A DNA stretch of 64,000 nucleotides from Cocos nucifera (GCA_006176705.1 QRFJ01003323.1:85932-149931), one strand, 5' to 3'. Positions 12,128 to 23,549 are shown, counted from the first letter of the stretch. The notes: a model not told the origin generated them from the sequence alone. Program-made: numbers and translations.

Positions 12128-12545
12128 TATTGAAAATTATGTTCCAAAGCCAATCATCAGTCTATTGACGGTTAAGCTATTTTATAATTATAATTGATTT
12201 ATTAATTAATAAAAATATTTTGACATCTTTTTCATCATAAGTTTACATCTTCTAATGAACTTTATTATAGTGATAAATTCCTTAGAACTATTTAGTTTCG
12301 ATAAAGAGAGGATTTATCGATTAGTCCTTAATTGATTCATGACCAAATGATTGGCTGTTAATTAGGACAACAGCGTCTATCGAGCATAGGTCGCTATATG
12401 CCATATAGGTTAGTTGTCCTCTTAACCAAGGAGTGTAGAGATACTGGTACATAATACAGGTAAGATGTATGGGTACATCATCATTAAACGTGACCAACTT
12501 TAGAGCATTCTACTGTCGAGAATGTCTCTGATGGGATATAGGTAT
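12128..12545 (+). repeat. A2 5' LTR, left fragment
   Basis: It begins TATTGAAAATTATG, the same start as A3's LTR on the other strand (50799), and follows A3's LTR until B1 enters at 12546. The five bases before it, TGAAT, are the expected target-duplication half in C's LTR. The LTR resumes at about 19166. Confidence 0.8.
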
Positions 12546-13128
12546 TGAAGGATAATCCTGATTTTTTAGACCAGGTTCGTTCAGATCTGATCGGATCAAG
12601 AGATATATTTCAAAAATTTTTCTCTTTGATCTAGATAAGATCTAGAATATTTCAGATCATATCTTTATTATTTTAATAACTAAAATAAATTTAGATAAAT
12701 TAAATTAAATTTAATTTACCTTGATGTAAAGTAATCCTATTACTCGTTGATGATCCTATAAGCAGTGGAAGGTTCTGGATCTAGCCACGTAAGTGCCTGG
12801 CCTCTACCGGTATCCACTCAGACTGGATCTAGAGATCCTCTTCTTCTCTATCATGTCTCCAAAAATTAGATCTAGATCTGATTTGGAGGATCTTCAAAAT
12901 ACCTTTCGAAGATCAGTAGTTGTCCTTTGCAGTAGCGCAGCCTTCTAGCTTTCTGTCATCTTTCTCTCATCTAGATTGCACCAACTAGGATCCAAAACTC
13001 CTTTTGGAGCATGGAGAGGAGAGGGAGAAGGTGGACTTTGGCATGGAGGAGGAGGGGAGAGGCAGCCTTGGGGCATGGGAAACTTTTCTCATTCAGATTC
13101 AATCCTCTTTGAGTTGGGCATAGGGTCT

Positions 13129-13136
13129 TATTTATA
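13129..13136 (-). promoter_or_regulatory. TATA box of B1 LTR
   Basis: TATAAATA on the minus strand, followed by AGACCCT. It is in the same place in both B2 LTRs. In this copy it sits in the 3' LTR, so any transcript would run leftward into A2 and C sequence. Confidence 0.55.
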
Positions 13137-13445
13137 GACTATGCGTGATCCAACTCCTCTTCTTCCCAACCAATCACAACCCTTTGTGAAATCAGATCTA
13201 AATCTGATTGGTGGGAATAGAGTCCCTTGGATTCCTCCTTAGATGGCACCTAAGACCAGTCAAACTTGGTTCTTAGGAGAAGTCTAATTGAAATCCAAAA
13301 AGGAGATGGAGTCCCTATCCAACAGGGACTCCTGGGCGCCTCCAGCTTGGGCACACGCCAAGGGTGGCGTGCGCCCTCCTCCTTGCCAGGTTCTGGCAGG
13401 AGGGACAAGCCCCCACCAGCTCTCCAATAGGTGCATGACATGTGG

Positions 13446-13511
13446 ACAAAAGTCAAAGTGTCAATGGTCAACATTTGACCAGTCAAAGGTCAACTTTTGA
13501 CCAAAGTCAAA
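13446..13511 (-). promoter_or_regulatory. W-box cluster in B1 LTR
   Basis: TTGACC/TTGACT cores (or GGTCAA/AGTCAA on the other strand) recur within about 65 bp, roughly 310 bp upstream of the TATA box in the direction of transcription. W-boxes bind WRKY factors. Confidence 0.5.
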
Positions 13512-14835
13512 GGACGAGAAATGGTAGGTGACCAAAAATGGCAGGTAATGTCTTACAAAATAAGACAACCCTTTTCTGACCTGGACAGGCTCCAGTCAGA
13601 CCAAGTGAAGGCCTCTGATTGAGCACAAACTCCTTTGGCTCAGTCAGGACAACTATTTATGATAGTAAAAGAAGAACGTTAGGTTCAATCGAGTGCTAGC
13701 ACGATTTCCTTGAACCTAATTGAATCTCATTCAGATCAATTGAACTAGATCAGTTCAATTGATGATCACCAGATTCAAACCCTTGTTTGTGTGACCCAGT
13801 TAGGTTCAGTTCTGTATGGTAATGGGATATGTCATGATCTCTATCATCGACATCATCGAAACTCCTTTCGATGGATCAGAACTCTTCTGATTCGAACAGC
13901 TAGAATGATCGATCATCTAAATCATTCTAATTGCTCCCAAAATCCACCAGTGACACCTAGCAGTATATGGTGGCAACCCATCAGAGCTGAATGCGAACCT
14001 CTTGGTGCAGCTACCTGTGTGATTAAGTTCTTCTATCTTGAGCCCCGATCAGATTAGGGTTAAGGTGAACTCGTCAAACCCTAGTCTCTGTCATATGATG
14101 TAATCATTCGATTCAAGTCCGATGTGAAAATCTAAATAGAAACTCTTTCTATTATTTCACTCTGCCATGGCCATGGGCTTCTGGACTTGATTCTCATGAT
14201 CATCATAGGGCTGCTCATCTACCATCGAGGTAGATAGATTCCATCTTGATGCAATCCAGTTCCTACAATGAACATGCTATAGCCAACATACACCTCAGGG
14301 TTCCATATGGCTAGGAGACCGAGTAATGGTGTAGTCAAACTATAACACCCTCAAGGTGAACTGTCCGATGCACCTCAGGTCAAAGAACCAGACACACTAC
14401 TGCAGCATCGAGTCAGTCATTGACGAGAAGGTAGACTTCCTAATGACTACTCGAGGTGGTCACGCTCAGTGCCCTCGTTCTCTAACGAGTACCTATACTC
14501 TCGCTCCGGTGTCTCCACACCGTAGACTCAAGACTCATCTACTAAAGAGAAGCGATTGTACACCAACCTTCCGGATCAATCACCATCCTCGTGATGATCC
14601 TATGGTCGGGAGCATTTTATGAGTTAATAATGATTATTCATGTCTTAAATTTTCAACTCTTGAAAATATGAATTATCATTACCATTAACTCAAAGGATGT
14701 ATCACAGACACTAAATACACATATGTGATAGAAAATAACCCATTTTATTGATTTTAGTCAAAATTATAATTTTGCCCCTAGAAGTGTATTACAAGTGTCA
14801 GCCAATTCTGGCTTCTAGGGCACATATATCTAACA

Positions 14836-14850
14836 ATCTCCCACTTGTCC
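14836..14850 (-). promoter_or_regulatory. B1 polypurine tract
   Basis: On the minus strand GGACAAGTGGGAGAT precedes the LTR start TGTTAGATA. It is identical to the tract in B2. Confidence 0.85.
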
Positions 14851-15440
14851 TAAAGCCAATTGGCTACAAGTCTAAGTCCCATCTTCTCAAGGTGGGCTTC
14901 GATCTTCTGCTGGCCCAACGGCTTTGTAAGTGGGTCTGCCACATTATCTGTGGAGTCGACTCTCTTGACCTCGACGTAACCCTTCTCGAGGTAATCGCGG
15001 ATGAGGTGGTATCGCCGCTCAATGTGCTTGGATTTCTGGTGAGACCTCGGCTCCTTAGCAAGGGCTATGGCGCCATTGTTGTCGCAGTATAGAGGAATGG
15101 CATCTGATGGCATTACTCCAATTTCTGCAGCAAACTTCTTGTACCAGAATGCTTCCTTCGCAGCCTCTGATGCAGCGATATATTCTGCTTCCATGGTGGA
15201 ATCTGCTATCACGGTTTGCTTGGAACTCTTTCAGCTGACAGCACCACCATTGCACACAAACAGACTCCCAGATGTCGACTTTCGATCATCTATATCGGAC
15301 ATGAAATCTGAGTCTGTGTATCCCTGGACTTGGAGTTCTCCATTACCAAAGACCAACATCATATCCTTAGTTCTTCTCAAGTACTTAAGGATACATTTCA
15401 CAGAAGTCCAGTGTTCTTCACCTGGATTTGACTGATATCT
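14851..15440 (-). pseudogene. pol: B1 RNase H
   Basis: The open stretch 14850-15212 holds EAEYIAASEAAKEAFW (catalytic Glu), LYCDNNGAIALAKEP (Asp) and HQKSKHIERRYH, ending close to the polypurine tract. Upstream, GYTDSDF with the first catalytic Asp lies in the next frame segment near 15310. A stop (TGG changed to TGA) separates the two at about 15228-15230. This copy keeps the frame through IERRYHLIRDYL, which B2 has lost. Confidence 0.85.
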
Positions 15441-16375
15441 GCTTGTGACACTCACAGCATGGGCTATATCAGGTCGTGTACATAGCATGGCATACATGAG
15501 GCTCCCTATTGCAGAAGCATAAGGGATCTTGCTCATGCATTCTATTTCCTCAGGTGTGCTAGGGCACATCTTCTTGGAAAGATGAATACCATGTCTGAAG
15601 GGTATTAATCCCCTCTTAGAGTTTTCCATACTAAACCTCTTTAGTACTTTCTCTATGTACATCTTCTATGAAAGTCCTAGCATCCTATTCGGTCTATCCC
15701 TATAGACCTTAATTCCTAGAATAAAGGATGCTTCACCTAGGTCTTTCATGGAGAATTCCTTGGACAACCATATTTTGACTGATGTCAACATGGGAATATC
15801 ATTCCCAATAAGGAGGATGTCATCCACGTACAATACGAGGAAGACAACAGCGCTCCCACTGACCTTTTTGAAAACACATGGTTCCTCTTCATTTTTGATG
15901 AAACCAAACTTTTTGATCACATCATTGAAATGAGTGTTCCAGCTCCGAGATGCTTGCTTAAGTCCATATATGGACCTTTGCAGCTTGCAAACCTTGTGAT
16001 CAGTATCACTGGATGTGAAACCTAGCGGCTGTTCCATATAGATATCTTCCTCAAGATATCCATTTAAGAATGCCATTTTCACATCCATTTGCCATATTTC
16101 ATAATCAAAATAGGCTGCAACGGCAAGCAATGTGCGGATGAATTTTAGCATAGCCACTGGAGAAAAGGTATCCTGATAGTCAATGCCTTCGCGTTGACTA
16201 TAACCTTTTGCCACTAGTCTAGCCTTGAATGTCTCCACATTCCCATCTGCACCAATCTTTCTCTTGAAGATCCATTTACACCCAATAGGTACTATACCTT
16301 CTGGTGGATCTACCAAGGTCCAGACTTGGTTTGAGTGCATCGAGTCAATTTCTGACTGCATTGCCTCTAGCCATT
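15441..16375 (-). pseudogene. pol: B1 reverse transcriptase
   Basis: A nearly complete Copia RT domain. The open frame 15666-16361 carries WTLVDPPEG, KARLVAKGYSQREGIDY, QMDVKMAFLNG, YGLKQASRSW and the catalytic YVDDILLIGND. A TAG at about 15663 (in the LGLSQ region) breaks it before the continuation 15231-15662. The B2 copy has three one-base insertions in the N-terminal part that B1 lacks, so the two copies damage different places. Confidence 0.88.
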
Positions 16376-17330
16376 TCTCAGGAGTCGATATCTGATATCA
16401 CCTCGTTGTAGGTTTTGGGATCATCACCATGAGCACCATTACCTATGAGGAACATTTTCTCTACTTCCTCTGAAATAATACCTAAGTATCTTTCAGGGGG
16501 ACGGAAAACTCTTTCCGATCTACGAGGTGGAGGAGGTAGTGTTCTTATTGGCTCAACCTGATTTGGTTCCAATTGGTCCTTAGCTCGTTGTACTTGTGAG
16601 ACTTTCTCATCAAGCTTGATCTGCTTTCCAATGCCGCTATCTTGAATAAACTATTTTTCAAGAAAGATGGCATGTCGACTCACAATCACATTGTGGTCTT
16701 CTGGAATGTAGAAATAGTATCCTAATGACTCTTTAGGATATCCTATGAATCGAGCTCTGAAGGACCTAAACTCTAACTTGTCCGCTTGTTGTCTTTTGAC
16801 ATGAGCCGGACAACCCCAAATTCTGAGATGACTCAGACTTGGTTTCTTACCGTGCCATATCTCATACGGTGTGGTAGGAATGGTTTTAGAGGGAACCCTA
16901 TTCAGTAGATAAATTGAAGTTAACAATGAGTGTCCCCAAAGAAAATCAGGAAGGTCTGTGAAGCTCATCATGGATCGAACCATATCCAATAGAGTCCGAT
17001 TTCTCCATTCTGAAATTCCCCATTGAGTTGAGGTGTTCCTGGTGGAGTCCATTGAGAGACTATGCCATTTTCCTTGAGATAGTCTAGGAATTTTTGGCTA
17101 AGGTATTCACCTCCTCGATCTGATCGAAGAACCTTAATGGGTTTTTCAGTTTATTTTTCTACTTCATGTCTGAATTCTTTGAACTTTTCAAAAGCTTCAG
17201 ACTTGTGTCTCATAAGATACACATACCCATACCTAGACAGATCATCGGTAAAGGTAATGAAGTAGACAAAATTGCCTCTAGCCGGCACATCAAATGGGCC
17301 GCACACATCAGTATGTACTAGGGCAAGGAG
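16376..17330 (-). pseudogene. pol: B1 integrase and linker
   Basis: The minus-strand segment carries TDVCGPF (first Asp) at about 17310, a SDRGGEY equivalent near 17115 and E(W)RNRTLLDMVRS near 16995, where the VSERRN Glu region is altered by a small deletion. A stop (Q to TAG) occurs at about 17150 in EVEK. At the end of FLEK there is a TAG at about 16650, which B2 also has. The following linker, 16378-16572, is proline- and arginine-rich (PPPPRRSER). Confidence 0.82.
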
Positions 17331-17940
17331 ATCTGTGGCCCTTTCCCCATGTCCTAACAAAAGGGAGTTTAGTCATTTTGCCTTGAAGACAAGATTCACA
17401 AGTTGGATATGACTCGGAAGTCAATGGACTCAATAGCCCATTTTTCTCCAATTTGTTGATCCTATCTTCTGCTATATGACCTAATCTCAGGTGCCATAGA
17501 TATCTATCGTTTGGACTATCCCTAGGTCGTTTGGCATTCACGTTTTGCTCGATAGTTAGAACAGATACATCAATATGTAGCTGATAAAGACTATTAATAA
17601 GAAAACCATTTGCAATTTTATTTTTTTCATAAAGAATGTTACAATGGTCCTTAAAGAAGGTAATCACATAGCCTTCTAGTGCTAAGCATGAAATAGAAAT
17701 CAAATTCCTGCTAGCTGTAGGCACATAATAACAGTCTTTCAAAACTAAGTCTAAACCAGATGGTAATCGAAGAGGGTATGTTCCCACGGCTACTGCAGCA
17801 ACTCTTGCTCCATTACCGATGCATAGGATCATGTCTCCATCCCTCAGCCTCCTGCTATCCTCAAGATCCCTGCATGGAAAGTGCACAGATGAGCACTAGA
17901 ACCAGAGTCAAGCACCCAACTGGATGCAGAAGAAATCATA
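17331..17940 (-). pseudogene. pol: B1 protease and pre-integrase domain
   Basis: The frame from 17886 downward holds protease strands (IGNGARVAAVAVGTY, then LKDCYYVPTASRNLIS) and the zinc-binding region WHLRLGHI...CESCLQGK, an intact HHCC set. The active site DSGSS lies just upstream near 17915 in another frame, because a small indel at about 17875-17885 shifts the reading. The C-terminal boundary is also frameshifted near 17355 compared with B2. Confidence 0.82.
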
Positions 17941-18803
17941 AGGTTAGACTCAATAACGAGCATACCTCCAGAAGGACCTTCCTTCTTGTTCTTCAGGGTG
18001 GCCAGGTAAGTAGGGCAGTTCTGCTTGCCAGTGGCCGTCGCTGTTGCAATGGAAATACTTTTCTTTGATAGCGGCTTTCATCTTCGGCTCTGCCTTCTTC
18101 TTCTTTGCTCCTTCCATCTTTTGCTTTTTCACAGACTTTTTTTTCTTTTTAGAAGACTTTCTTTTGGAAGAAGTCCATTCCATAGCAAGAACTGAGCCTT
18201 TAGAATCCTTTCATAGAAAGCTCAGCGGTGACCAGCATATTCATTAATTCGGCCAAGGAATTTTGAAGTTTATGCATGTGGTAATTCATGATGAATTGCC
18301 CATATGCATCAGTCAAGGATTGCAGAATAATATCGTTCTGTAGATCCAAGTCTAACTTCACACCGAGCTTCTCAAGCTCTTCCAAGTCCTTGATCATCAT
18401 CAGACAGTGATCTTGGACTGACTGCCCATCATGCATCTTAGCCTTAAAAAGTCATTTCGTGACTTGATACTTGGCTGCGTGACTCTGTTCACCAAACATC
18501 TCCTGCAGGTGAGCCAACATTTGGTGAGCAGTCCCGATATCTTCATGTTGGCACTGGAGCTCATCAGACATCGAGCCCAACATGTAATATCTGGCCTTAT
18601 TATCTTCGTCTATCCATTTTTCCAGAGATGCTCTCTGTTCAGTGGATGGATGGGCTGGTAAGGTGGGAGGGTCCTGGTCCAATACATGGGTTAACTTCTC
18701 AAAATCCCAAAATGATTTTGTAGTTGTTGAGCCAATCTTTATAATTGGGTTTGGTCAGTCTATGTGTGTCCAGGATACGTGCTAATGGGTTGGATGCAGA
18801 CAT
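17941..18803 (-). pseudogene. gag: B1 gag
   Basis: Here the ATG at 18803 is in frame with the rest of gag (MSASNPLARILDTHR), so it shows the correct family start. Gag is interrupted by TGA at 18449-18451, exactly where B2 also has TGA. A lysine-rich stretch (about 18090-18170) precedes a zinc knuckle broken by a frameshift: it starts YFHCNSDGHW but loses the last Cys. The N-terminal half contains the usual DNKARYYMLGSMSDEL and HLQEMFGEQS motifs. Confidence 0.85.
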
Positions 18804-19165
18804 TTTTCTGTAGAGAGTCAAAGATTCTAGTTAGATACTGTAATTATGACTTGACCAATTTATTTAGGATTTTATTTTTAAACAAATTAGCTCCCACTAT
18901 TTTCTCGGATCCCGACACTTTCTCTGTAGAGATGTGAAAATCTTCACGATTAATGATTTCTAGTGGGTGGTGCGGTCTCACCAACTGACTCATCACCTCA
19001 CCTAACAGTTATTGGTGATGAGTTAGCCAATGAGTGAACAACTCTTGTTTAATGATTCTCTAGTCATGGTGCACCCAAACTTGGTCTCTAATTCATGAAT
19101 CTCACCATACCTAGAATATTTATCCACTCCTTAGTTAAGTCAAACCCACCATTTGCACAGACTGA
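18804..19165 (-). other. B1 leader remnant
   Basis: The minus strand matches B2's leader 59285-59646. The branch-point-like CTAAC and acceptor CTACAG are retained just before the gag ATG. The match stops at about 19165, the left edge of the deletion. Confidence 0.7.
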
Positions 19166-19550
19166 ATTTTCTGCATCAGACTTCAGATCAAAGATCGTAG
19201 GCTTGTATGGATGACTCCTAGAGACTGGATGCATGTGCGGCTCATGAAATCATTCTCAAGTCTGGATCAGTAAGTTAGAATGTCTAACTTGCTTAGGCAA
19301 TAGATATGATCTATAAACTTCATACCTGTATTTGATGTAGTGTAGATCTAGGTTGATTTGATCAACCTTTTACTTTCTTATTTGATTTTAATTTTTAATT
19401 TAATATCATATCTTATTCATATAATAGATCCAAGATCTAGGTATTTACATATTTATTTAAATAAATATTTAATTTATTTAAGTCTTTCGATGCAAGATCT
19501 TAAAAAAGTTTCAAGATCTATCTGTAAAACCCTAGATCCGGTTCCTTCAA
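19166..19550 (+). repeat. A2 5' LTR, right fragment
   Basis: It matches the reverse complement of 48314-48676 in A3's LTR, including GGATGACTCCTAGAG and CTCAAGTCTGGATCAG, and ends CCGGTTCCTTCA before a primer site. By comparison with A3, about 1.7 kb is missing between 12545 and this point. Confidence 0.8.
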
Positions 19551-19552
19551 TT

Positions 19553-19566
19553 GGTATTAGAGCCCA
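19553..19566 (+). promoter_or_regulatory. A2 primer binding site
   Basis: TGGTATTAGAGCCC, one change from the canonical tRNA-iMet complement (C to T at position 7), three bases after the LTR end. Confidence 0.85.
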
Positions 19567-21330
19567 GGTTATTATTACATGATTTTTGTGCATGTTTAGA
19601 TTATTTTATAAATTAGATCTAATTTATAATCTAATTATTAAATTTAAAATAAAAAAAAAATTAGATCTCATGAATTGCCATAAGGTTGTCCTGCTGTAAG
19701 GTTTACCCCTTACAGTGAAAAGGTTATCCAAGTTTATGATGATCTCACTCTAATCATAAATTTATTAGATTTGATCTAATTTTATTTATAATTTAATAGA
19801 TTTAAAATAGTTTTAGATTTAAAAATAAAATATTTTCGATTTTACGGACTACCATAAGGTTGTCCTGTTGTAAGGTTTATCACTTACAATGAATAGGTTG
19901 TCCTAGTACGTGCTGATCTAAAATATTGATCATAAAATTTTAGATTAGATCTAAGAGATTTTATGATCTAATTAAAAATATTTTAATCTAGTTTTAATCT
20001 TCGTAAATATGTTAGATTTGATCTAGAAAGATTTATGATTTATTATTATTGAAACTATTTGAATTATATGAACATGTTTAGATTAGATCTAAAGTAGATT
20101 CATGTTTATGTTACTTGCATATTGATTATGAATCAAACATGCAACTTAGTTGATAGAACCATATTATAAAATTATTTTACAAATATGAAAACTATTTTCA
20201 AAAAATCAAACCCCAACCCTCAGTCCAAAACTTAATTAAGAATTAAGAAGTTGTTTGATTAGGTTCTAGGATTCTAAATTGAAGATCCTATGACACGAAT
20301 CATAACACATTGGGTTAATGGGTTAGTAGGAATTAGGTCCATTAATTAGGTTAGACCTAGGGTTAGATTAAAGAATGGAATTAATTAGAGAATTGACTAA
20401 ATCTAATCAATTGTTGTCTTAGATTAGATCAAGGATTGTCTAGATCAATTGCAATAGTTGTAGTTGGTCAAGTTCATGTCTTTAATAAGACACAAGATGG
20501 ACTTGATTCTTGGCTATGTGGTCTATCATGAACTGTTAGGTTGATCTAATTAAAACTAATTAAAGCAGTTGGTGTCTAAGGTAAACCAGATCAGTGATTT
20601 TTAATTGGCAACTTGCTTACCTGGCCATTTTTGATAGTGTCTAAGGCAAGCCTGATAGACCCTTCCATTGATCGAACTTACCTGACCTCTTGATGAGATT
20701 ATATTTTGATCAGATCGTTTAACTATTCGAGCTAACCCATGTCAGCTAGGTAAATCATTTTGACTGATTTAGGTACTCCTAGACCAGCCTATTAATGGTA
20801 TCTCTTAAGCTGACTTGGTGAAGTTAGTGGAAGGATCATGACAAGCTGGTTAATCTGACCTACTCGCTTTTATAAATTAAATTCTCTAAAATTATTAGAT
20901 CCCTAAAATGAAATAGTTGTATGATAACTAGATCATAGCCTTCCAATAAAGTGGGTGATAATGGATCCATCAGTTGGATAATCATTGGAGTCCCAAAGAT
21001 CTGGTGCTTATTGATTGATGGAATTATCATTCATTATATGATCTCTTGGATACATCTTTCTAAATGGTGGTCAAGTGGGCCAACCAAAATTGGGCCTGAT
21101 CATTCATTGTTGGATGGGCCAAGTATGGTCATGTTAATGGTTGGACCTAACTGAACCCTTTTCTAAGAAGGCTAAAGCCAACTGATCAGGGCCTGGGGCA
21201 AAATTTAATTCTTAGAAATTGTTTGAAAAAATAATTGTTTATGAACCTATCCTTAGATGCACATGAGTGGGCCAACCAAAGTTGGACTCGTGTACAGTCT
21301 ATGTGGATTCTAGTACCCATTAAGAAATTA
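19567..21330 (+). other. A2 leader, cut by assembly gap
   Basis: This is a leader like that of A1: it shares the GTTGTAGTTGGTCAAG segment (20457-20472) and GGTGTCTAAG|GTAAAC at 20571-20586, the donor-like site. Paired arms lie at 20579-20585 with 20616-20622 or 20677-20683, and 20589-20596 with 20666-20673. Two hairpins, 19695-19714 and 19869-19888, are repeated in similar context (AAGGTTGTCCTG before each). There is no open frame of note. Gag should start soon after the gap begins. Confidence 0.7.
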
Positions 21331-22330
21331 NNNNNNNNNNNNNNNNNNNNNNNNNNNNNNNNNNNNNNNNNNNNNNNNNNNNNNNNNNNNNNNNNNNNNN
21401 NNNNNNNNNNNNNNNNNNNNNNNNNNNNNNNNNNNNNNNNNNNNNNNNNNNNNNNNNNNNNNNNNNNNNNNNNNNNNNNNNNNNNNNNNNNNNNNNNNNN
21501 NNNNNNNNNNNNNNNNNNNNNNNNNNNNNNNNNNNNNNNNNNNNNNNNNNNNNNNNNNNNNNNNNNNNNNNNNNNNNNNNNNNNNNNNNNNNNNNNNNNN
21601 NNNNNNNNNNNNNNNNNNNNNNNNNNNNNNNNNNNNNNNNNNNNNNNNNNNNNNNNNNNNNNNNNNNNNNNNNNNNNNNNNNNNNNNNNNNNNNNNNNNN
21701 NNNNNNNNNNNNNNNNNNNNNNNNNNNNNNNNNNNNNNNNNNNNNNNNNNNNNNNNNNNNNNNNNNNNNNNNNNNNNNNNNNNNNNNNNNNNNNNNNNNN
21801 NNNNNNNNNNNNNNNNNNNNNNNNNNNNNNNNNNNNNNNNNNNNNNNNNNNNNNNNNNNNNNNNNNNNNNNNNNNNNNNNNNNNNNNNNNNNNNNNNNNN
21901 NNNNNNNNNNNNNNNNNNNNNNNNNNNNNNNNNNNNNNNNNNNNNNNNNNNNNNNNNNNNNNNNNNNNNNNNNNNNNNNNNNNNNNNNNNNNNNNNNNNN
22001 NNNNNNNNNNNNNNNNNNNNNNNNNNNNNNNNNNNNNNNNNNNNNNNNNNNNNNNNNNNNNNNNNNNNNNNNNNNNNNNNNNNNNNNNNNNNNNNNNNNN
22101 NNNNNNNNNNNNNNNNNNNNNNNNNNNNNNNNNNNNNNNNNNNNNNNNNNNNNNNNNNNNNNNNNNNNNNNNNNNNNNNNNNNNNNNNNNNNNNNNNNNN
22201 NNNNNNNNNNNNNNNNNNNNNNNNNNNNNNNNNNNNNNNNNNNNNNNNNNNNNNNNNNNNNNNNNNNNNNNNNNNNNNNNNNNNNNNNNNNNNNNNNNNN
22301 NNNNNNNNNNNNNNNNNNNNNNNNNNNNNN
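21331..22330. other. Assembly gap, 1000 N
   Basis: Exactly 1000 unknown bases. The left side is A2's leader, the right side C's 5' LTR. A2's gag, pol and 3' LTR plus about 300 bp of C's LTR should lie here, several kilobases more than the gap length. Confidence 0.97.
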
Positions 22331-23548
22331 CTAATTGGGTGGCTAATTAGCATGCTAGCATATGTTAGCTAACCTAATTTCTTGCCAAATCAGTTTTGAT
22401 TCGAATCCTTACACTTTTGGCTAGCTAATTTTAATTAAATCTAAAATATGGTTAAGTCATAAGGGCTTGCCAGCAGATGGAAGCCACTTGGCATTTTTTT
22501 AGACTCATTTTGGAAGAGTCCTAGACACCCCAAACTCCTCCCTAGAGTTGGCGCCACATAATATGGCACATGAATGATTGTTGGCGCAAGGAAGGACTAA
22601 GAGTCCTTCTTGATGGAGACTTTGACTAGGTAATTGCCCCTTGAGGCTCTCTCTCTTATCTAGGAACCTACCATTATTCACCAAGTCAAAGATGGTGGGT
22701 GCGAGAGATAATTCTCCCAGGAAAACTACGCAAAGAGTCACGTAGTTTCAGATTGTTTGGTGCCTAGAGTCCTTCTGCTAGATGGACTCCTAATTGGTGC
22801 CTTATCTAAAGTTCTCTCATCTTATCCCATACCATATTAGAGGAAAATTCAAAATAAACTTAGATTTATTTATGGAATGCCATATATACGACATTCTGGA
22901 GGCAGAAATCACTTTTTACGTATTTTCTAGGCGCCTTCAGGTATCCTTCTATATTAAGGGACTTATCTGATCCTTTAGTAAGGCTTCTAGATGGCTGATA
23001 AGCATTGGGGAGTGGTGTGATTAGCACCTCATCTGAATCTATAAATAGGATCCAAATTGGGGGAGTCGGGCATTCCAGATTCAGAAGTCTGTCTTAAATT
23101 TCTTCCTTCCTTTTTTTTAGACAATGAATTAGTTAAGACAAGAAATCTTCCTCTAGACAAGGTCTTAACCAATACAAGGAGTCTTCTTTAAGATAATGAT
23201 TAGGAAGATTATTTAAGAGGGCTAAGAGAGAATAAAACAAAGGATAAATAAGAGAGAAGAAGGAAGAAGAAAAGCCAAGAAATTCTAGATTAGAATTCAG
23301 TAAGCAAGAATTCAAGAAGGATCATTCTTGAACCCAATTCTTGTATGGATCACCATTGGAGGGTGAACACGTAGGCACCTCACGAAAATATATCTTCTCC
23401 AAATCAGATTATTAAGAGTATGTTATCTATTCTTATACCATATGCATGTATGTGATTAAAATTCATCAAGATTGGTCCTTAGAATTAGGATTTGATAGAC
23501 CAAAATTTTTGAAATTTGTTGCTTTCATCATGTCAATCAAACCATACA
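22331..23548 (+). repeat. C 5' LTR, right fragment
   Basis: It matches 29889-31170 of the 3' LTR and ends AAACCATACA. It is about 64 bp shorter than the 3' LTR over this interval because the 3' copy has a tandem duplication. A TATAAATA box lies at 23040-23047. Confidence 0.88.
23040..23047 (+). promoter_or_regulatory. TATA box of C 5' LTR
   Basis: CTATAAATAGG, with the same sequence in the 3' LTR at 30600-30607. Its distance to the LTR end (about 500 bp) is reasonable for a Copia R-U5. Confidence 0.5.
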
Positions 23549-23549
23549 G

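Larger units (their letters stand above)
12546..14835 (-). repeat. B1 3' LTR, complete
   Basis: This 2290-bp LTR begins (minus strand) TGTTAGATATATG and ends TCCTTCA. Bases from about 13600 to 14835 are nearly identical to B2's LTRs, while 12546-13600 differ more often. It contains the W-box cluster at 13446-13511, a TATA box at 13129-13136 and a hairpin at 13349-13376 whose core is inverted relative to B2. Confidence 0.92.
12546..19165 (-). mobile_element. B1: Angela-like Ty1/copia element, 5' end deleted
   Basis: Read on the minus strand, B1 has gag, protease, integrase, reverse transcriptase, RNase H, a polypurine tract and a complete 3' LTR. It parallels B2 closely from 12546 to about 19165, where B2 equivalence (59646) stops abruptly and A2's LTR resumes. 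About 3.8 kb is missing from B1: most of its leader, the primer site and the 5' LTR. It therefore has no promoter LTR and is dead. The left flank GGTAT is the remaining half of its target duplication. Confidence 0.88.

Noticed and set aside
13791..14057. 88-codon open frame identical in three B LTRs
   Set aside because: The DNA of this LTR part is nearly identical in all copies, so the shared frame follows from common descent. No start context, domain or other support for a protein was seen.
14748..15092. Plus-strand frames opposite the B1 pol genes (also 15067-15435, 55582-55920)
   Set aside because: They are antisense shadows of RNase H and RT; the minus-strand frames carry the conserved motifs.
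21235..22350. Long open frames across the N run
   Set aside because: They are produced by unknown bases being read as open.
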